Source of the DNA: Bacteroidales bacterium GP4
GTDB taxonomy: Bacteria > Bacteroidota > Bacteroidia > Bacteroidales > Muribaculaceae
Length of the DNA stretch: 9,935 bases
Direction: 5' to 3'
Assembly: GCA_001701065.1 (NCBI GenBank)
Contig: DAAL01000051.1
Span: 1,907-11,841 of the forward strand
This document shows, piece by piece, positions 7,701 to 9,935 of the stretch (position 1 is the stretch's first letter; each line of letters starts with the position of its first letter). The notes beneath the pieces were generated by a model. That model was not told where the DNA came from. It was given only the letters and a program-made list of their open reading frames with translations, and did not search any database. A program made the position numbers and the translations under genes.

Positions 7701-8822
7701 GGTATAGGAATCGCGCCTTCGGAACGCGAGAAAATATTCCAGCGTTTCTACCAGGTGAGAAACTCTCACACCGGAGGAACAGGCGTAGGTCTTCACCTTA
7801 CCCATTCGCTGGTACGTCTTCACCACGGCGAACTCTCGGTGCACGACAACACTGAGGCTGGTAAAGGCTCCGTGTTCCGTATCATTATTCCGCAGGGCGA
7901 CGACCACCTATCACAGGATGAGAAATACGAAGCCACTGAGGAAGAAAATGTACAGCAGCCCATAGTGTCGGAAGCCGATACATTAACAGCCTTGATAAAT
8001 GAAAATTACGCTGACGACGTGCAACGTTCACGGGGCGAAACGATTCTTATCGTGGAGGATGACGGGGAGATACGCACTTACCTCCAGAACGAATTATCGT
8101 CCAAGTATAAAACCATAGCTTGCACCAACGGAAAAGAAGCTCTTGAACTTCTTGCCCAGAACGGCAACAGCATCGACGTGATAGTATCCGATGTCATGAT
8201 GCCGGAAATCGACGGTAAAGAGTTGACTCGCAGGGTTAAACAGAATCTTAATCTCAACCACATCCCGGTAATCCTCCTCACCGCCAAGACTCGTGACGAG
8301 GACATGATAAAAGGTCTCGACATGGGTGCTGACGCTTACATGACCAAACCCTTCAATATAAAGATACTTCGTTCTAAAATCGATAATCTTGTCCGTAACA
8401 ACCGCCGCCTTAAGAACATCTACAACGGTACGCAGTCGCCCAAGGAGCACATGAAGGAAATCGACGCTTCATCAGGCGACGACAAGCTCATAGCACGAGT
8501 GATGAAGGTAATAAACAAGAACCTGAGCAACCCTGACATAACGGTGGAAATGCTGGCGCAGGAAGTGGGATTAAGCCGTGTGCACCTGCACCGCAAGCTT
8601 AAAGAGCTTACTAACCAGTCGCCCCGTGACTTCATCCGTAATGTAAGGCTTCAGCAAGCCGCCAAGCTGCTTAAAGAGAAGCACATGAGTGTGGCGGAAG
8701 TCGCTGACCTCACAGGCTTCAAGAGTCCCAATAACTTTGCCACATCGTTCAAGAATCTATATGGAATACCCCCCACCATCTATATGAATCAGACAGCGGA
8801 GGGTAACCAACATGAGGAATGA
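4785..8822 (+). CDS. Hybrid two-component system regulator (HTCS), one-protein sensor kinase and AraC-type regulator
   Basis: A 1345-residue HTCS. In Bacteroidetes these proteins sense glycan fragments in the periplasm and activate polysaccharide utilisation genes. In order there is a signal peptide (cleavage near ASA, residue 23), then about 14 Reg_prop-type repeats from residue 46 to about 632 (for example DSKGILWIGTEDGL and DSKGNLWVGTDNDG), enough for two seven-bladed propellers. A Y_Y_Y domain (about 680-762) and one membrane helix (about 765-787) follow. Then come HisKA with NISHEIRTPL (phospho-acceptor His817) and HATPase_c with N930/N934, DTGIGIA (Asp971) and GTGVGL (998-1003). The receiver has E1091/D1092, phospho-acceptor Asp1136 and Lys1188. 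The AraC-type double helix-turn-helix spans about 1236-1340. All catalytic residues are present. I preferred ATG 4785 to ATG 4722 because it gives a clean signal peptide and follows the proximal promoter. It converges on the GH95-type gene, a probable target. Confidence 0.96.
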   Translation: MHRNALKLISIIYMLMCAFFASAQSPHLFTLDDGLSSTLFKSLYLDSKGILWIGTEDGLNSFDGNKFIIHKNIPGDSTSIQSNFISTILEDKYGRLLIGTYMGLQAYDQATGKFNLATENGKMFHDGINKIIQRKNGEVWCFGNRIMKLEDDPNSLKLTPVYPELGMTNKAIEDNDGNLWISNDNNLTRLSPDGEKKSYFGKEGDSRIQALTLDNKGTLYLGTNRSGLWRYEPGKDEFIHLYKDSEPLNILDFLVLDNGDIVIATDGKGIKLYDASDNTFSTYTFSNSNLDFRRLKTHHVVKDKCDNMWITIFQKGLLVVPPESNSFKYIGEKSFVNNVIGSSCITSIADDSKGNLWVGTDNDGIYLLDPYLRQKKHYYGDNIPPVIMNLFIDSKDNIWVGSYTNGAGVIDGSTGVYTSVPLKSDISNGLGSENVFGFAEDKNDNIYIATMGNGLFRYNYADRKAKHMSDIEELVGKGCNWIASLHYSPERNAIFAGTYSGLYKISLNKFDVELVVPDIIVHNIHESSDDGSLWLGTSQGLLKFDPEKKSSVTFTTENGLPSNTIYGIEDVNGDLWLSSNSGLSYYPKKDNKFINFFVNDGLQGNEFYKGAVLKSREGILFFGGTNGITYFDPSEIESPGRTWNIRINDLFLHGNPVKNGTKSGSRNIIDTDIHEAESFHFAHNDNSFSIEFSTQELYRPQSVVFCYRLDNDDWTVLPFGTNTVNFSELSPGKHKLTVKAIDNGVESKEREFTIDIAHPWWDTWLAHLIFTVFIIGCILFLVWKLHRNAEDKKRNMEEKHQKELNEAKLQFFINISHEIRTPLTLVMSPLRKLLETDTDEDRRREYNIINRNANRILRLINELMDIRKIDRNQMHLAMKEVMLVPFINDLRDTFLPTANQKNISLQFHADGKEHIKAWVDPSNFDKILMNLLSNALKYTPEGGKIDINISEGTNPEVEGPLHDYIEITVADTGIGIAPSEREKIFQRFYQVRNSHTGGTGVGLHLTHSLVRLHHGELSVHDNTEAGKGSVFRIIIPQGDDHLSQDEKYEATEEENVQQPIVSEADTLTALINENYADDVQRSRGETILIVEDDGEIRTYLQNELSSKYKTIACTNGKEALELLAQNGNSIDVIVSDVMMPEIDGKELTRRVKQNLNLNHIPVILLTAKTRDEDMIKGLDMGADAYMTKPFNIKILRSKIDNLVRNNRRLKNIYNGTQSPKEHMKEIDASSGDDKLIARVMKVINKNLSNPDITVEMLAQEVGLSRVHLHRKLKELTNQSPRDFIRNVRLQQAAKLLKEKHMSVAEVADLTGFKSPNNFATSFKNLYGIPPTIYMNQTAEGNQHEE

Positions 8823-8832
8823 AACAGTATTT

Positions 8833-9935
8833 CTAAAGCGCGGACGACAGTGTTACCACTTGTCCCGGTTTTGTCATAATGTCATACTCGTAGACCTTCG
8901 GCACATTCAGCCCTGACATATCAGCTTCAGGGCTCACACGTGCGTCTACAATCGAGGGTGCTTTAAGCAAGTCATTGCGGCACTCTCCCTTAGCGGCTTT
9001 AAGCCCCTTCCCTTTCAACGGAACATAGGACCTGATGCGCAGCGGTCCGCCTATGTGCGACTTGATGACTGCGCTCTGCAGGCGGCTGTCAGCCCACTTC
9101 ATGTCCACTTCAAAGTTTCCGCGGGTCTTAAGACCTGACACTTCGCCGTTGTTCCACGCATCGGGAAGTGCCGGCAACAGATGCACTGCACCGTCATGGC
9201 TCTGCACGAGCATTTCCACTACTCCTGACGCAAAACCGAAGTTTCCGTCAATCTGGAACGGAGGATGCGCGTCGAAAAGATTGGGATAGAGTCGTCCCAT
9301 TTCACCGGCGGCGAAGCTGTTTTTATTACCCTTTATAAGAGTAATCATGTTCTTTATGATTTTGTAAGCATGGTTTCCGTCGAGCAAGCGCGCCCACAGG
9401 TTAATCTTCCAGCCTATGCTCCATCCGGTAGCCATGTCGCCGCGTTGGATAAGAGTGTTCTTGGCTCCTTCAAAGGCATTGGGCGTGTTGAACGGAGTCA
9501 CTTGGGCTGAGGGGTACAATCCGTAGAGGTGCGACACATGGCGGTGCTCGTCCTTGGGATTGTCAGCATCCACAATCCACTCCTGCAATTGAGCGTATCT
9601 ACCCACCTGCATGGGAGGCAACTGTTTTATGATGGCAGCAAGCGAATCACGGTAGCTCTTATCTTCACCAAGAACAGCCGAAGCCTGAATCACATTGTAA
9701 AGCGCATCGTAAGCTATCTGATTGTCCATTGTGCAGCCTGCGGTGATGGGCGAACCGGCGCCGTCATAACCGTGTTCAGGCGACATGGAAGGTGCAGTCA
9801 CAAGATAACCGTACTTGGGATGACGCACAAGATGGCTTTTGTAGAAATCGGCGCATCCTTTCATCACCGGATAATACTTACGCAAGAAATCCTTGTCGCC
9901 GGTATAGAGGGGGACAGTAAGTACACCATCAACAT
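8833..9935 (-). CDS. GH95-family glycoside hydrolase (probable alpha-L-fucosidase), C-terminal part
   Basis: The last 366 residues of a gene that enters from the right edge, with the frame open to 9935. GH95 enzymes are inverting exo-hydrolases, mostly cleaving alpha-1,2-linked (also other) L-fucose from host glycans or plant polysaccharides; a few members act on galactose. Visible family motifs are [90 protein letters not shown] and [15 protein letters not shown]. By analogy with the Bifidobacterium 1,2-alpha-L-fucosidase AfcA, the Glu of SPEH (9775-9777) should be the general acid, and the Asp of QIDGN (9247-9249) is the conserved active-site aspartate. The asparagines that help activate water lie in the missing half. 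Whole proteins are about 750-830 residues. It ends 10 bp from the HTCS stop, facing it. Signal peptide and exact linkage specificity cannot be judged here. Confidence 0.92.
   Translation of the reverse strand, partial: VDGVLTVPLYTGDKDFLRKYYPVMKGCADFYKSHLVRHPKYGYLVTAPSMSPEHGYDGAGSPITAGCTMDNQIAYDALYNVIQASAVLGEDKSYRDSLAAIIKQLPPMQVGRYAQLQEWIVDADNPKDEHRHVSHLYGLYPSAQVTPFNTPNAFEGAKNTLIQRGDMATGWSIGWKINLWARLLDGNHAYKIIKNMITLIKGNKNSFAAGEMGRLYPNLFDAHPPFQIDGNFGFASGVVEMLVQSHDGAVHLLPALPDAWNNGEVSGLKTRGNFEVDMKWADSRLQSAVIKSHIGGPLRIRSYVPLKGKGLKAAKGECRNDLLKAPSIVDARVSPEADMSGLNVPKVYEYDIMTKPGQVVTLSSAL

Noticed and set aside
6843..7907. A 354-codon open frame on the minus strand within the HTCS gene
   Set aside because: It lies wholly opposite the Y_Y_Y, membrane and kinase domains, whose motifs are intact on the plus strand. 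Its translation has no recognisable domain and follows from rare stop complements in the sense codons.
8812..8916. A 34-codon plus-strand frame overlapping the HTCS stop
   Set aside because: Its ATG overlaps the end of the HTCS frame, but most of it is antisense to the GH95-type gene and it resembles no protein.
1..9935. CRISPR array, insertion sequence, integrase, tRNA or rRNA
   Set aside because: Looked for repeats with regular spacing, transposase motifs and tRNA-like CCA-ended cloverleaf sequence and saw none; all long stretches are explained by the listed genes.

Overview
This window looks like chromosome from a Bacteroidales gut commensal, possibly Muribaculaceae. The evidence is a hybrid two-component system (HTCS) with a 14-repeat sensor, a GH95-type glycosidase next to it, -33/-7 promoters of the TTTG-N19-TAnnTTTG type, starts without a strong Shine-Dalgarno, and moderate base composition. 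The order is well supported; the family-level placement is inference.

Layout. From 1 to 297, on the minus strand, lies the 5' end of a secreted DUF362-type protein that runs off the left edge. A gene-poor stretch (298-705) follows and holds a perfect 34-bp palindrome. A small cytoplasmic protein of the DUF6155 type is on the minus strand at 706-1257. It is divergent from an OmpP1/FadL-type outer-membrane transporter at 1456-2787, which has a near-consensus Bacteroidetes promoter. Next on the plus strand is gpmI (2914-4425), a complete cofactor-independent phosphoglycerate mutase, closed by a strong intrinsic terminator.

A 300-bp regulatory region (4487-4784) carries a good promoter, then an intrinsic terminator about 40 bp downstream, then a second promoter-like element close to the next gene. 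That gene is a 1345-residue HTCS regulator (4785-8822). It meets the 3' part of a GH95-family glycosidase tail to tail with only 10 bp between the stops (8823-8832). The glycosidase continues off the right edge.

Functionally, the left two thirds is ordinary core genome: central glycolysis, an outer-membrane channel and two proteins of unknown role. The right third looks like the edge of a polysaccharide utilisation locus. There, an inner-membrane-spanning HTCS would sense a periplasmic sugar and activate glycan-degradation genes, probably including the fucosidase-like GH95 gene. No susC/susD pair is in view, so the link between regulator and locus is inferred from adjacency. I saw no tRNA, rRNA, CRISPR array, insertion sequence or phage gene. 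The least explained signals are the short promoter-plus-terminator unit upstream of the HTCS and the 34-bp palindrome.
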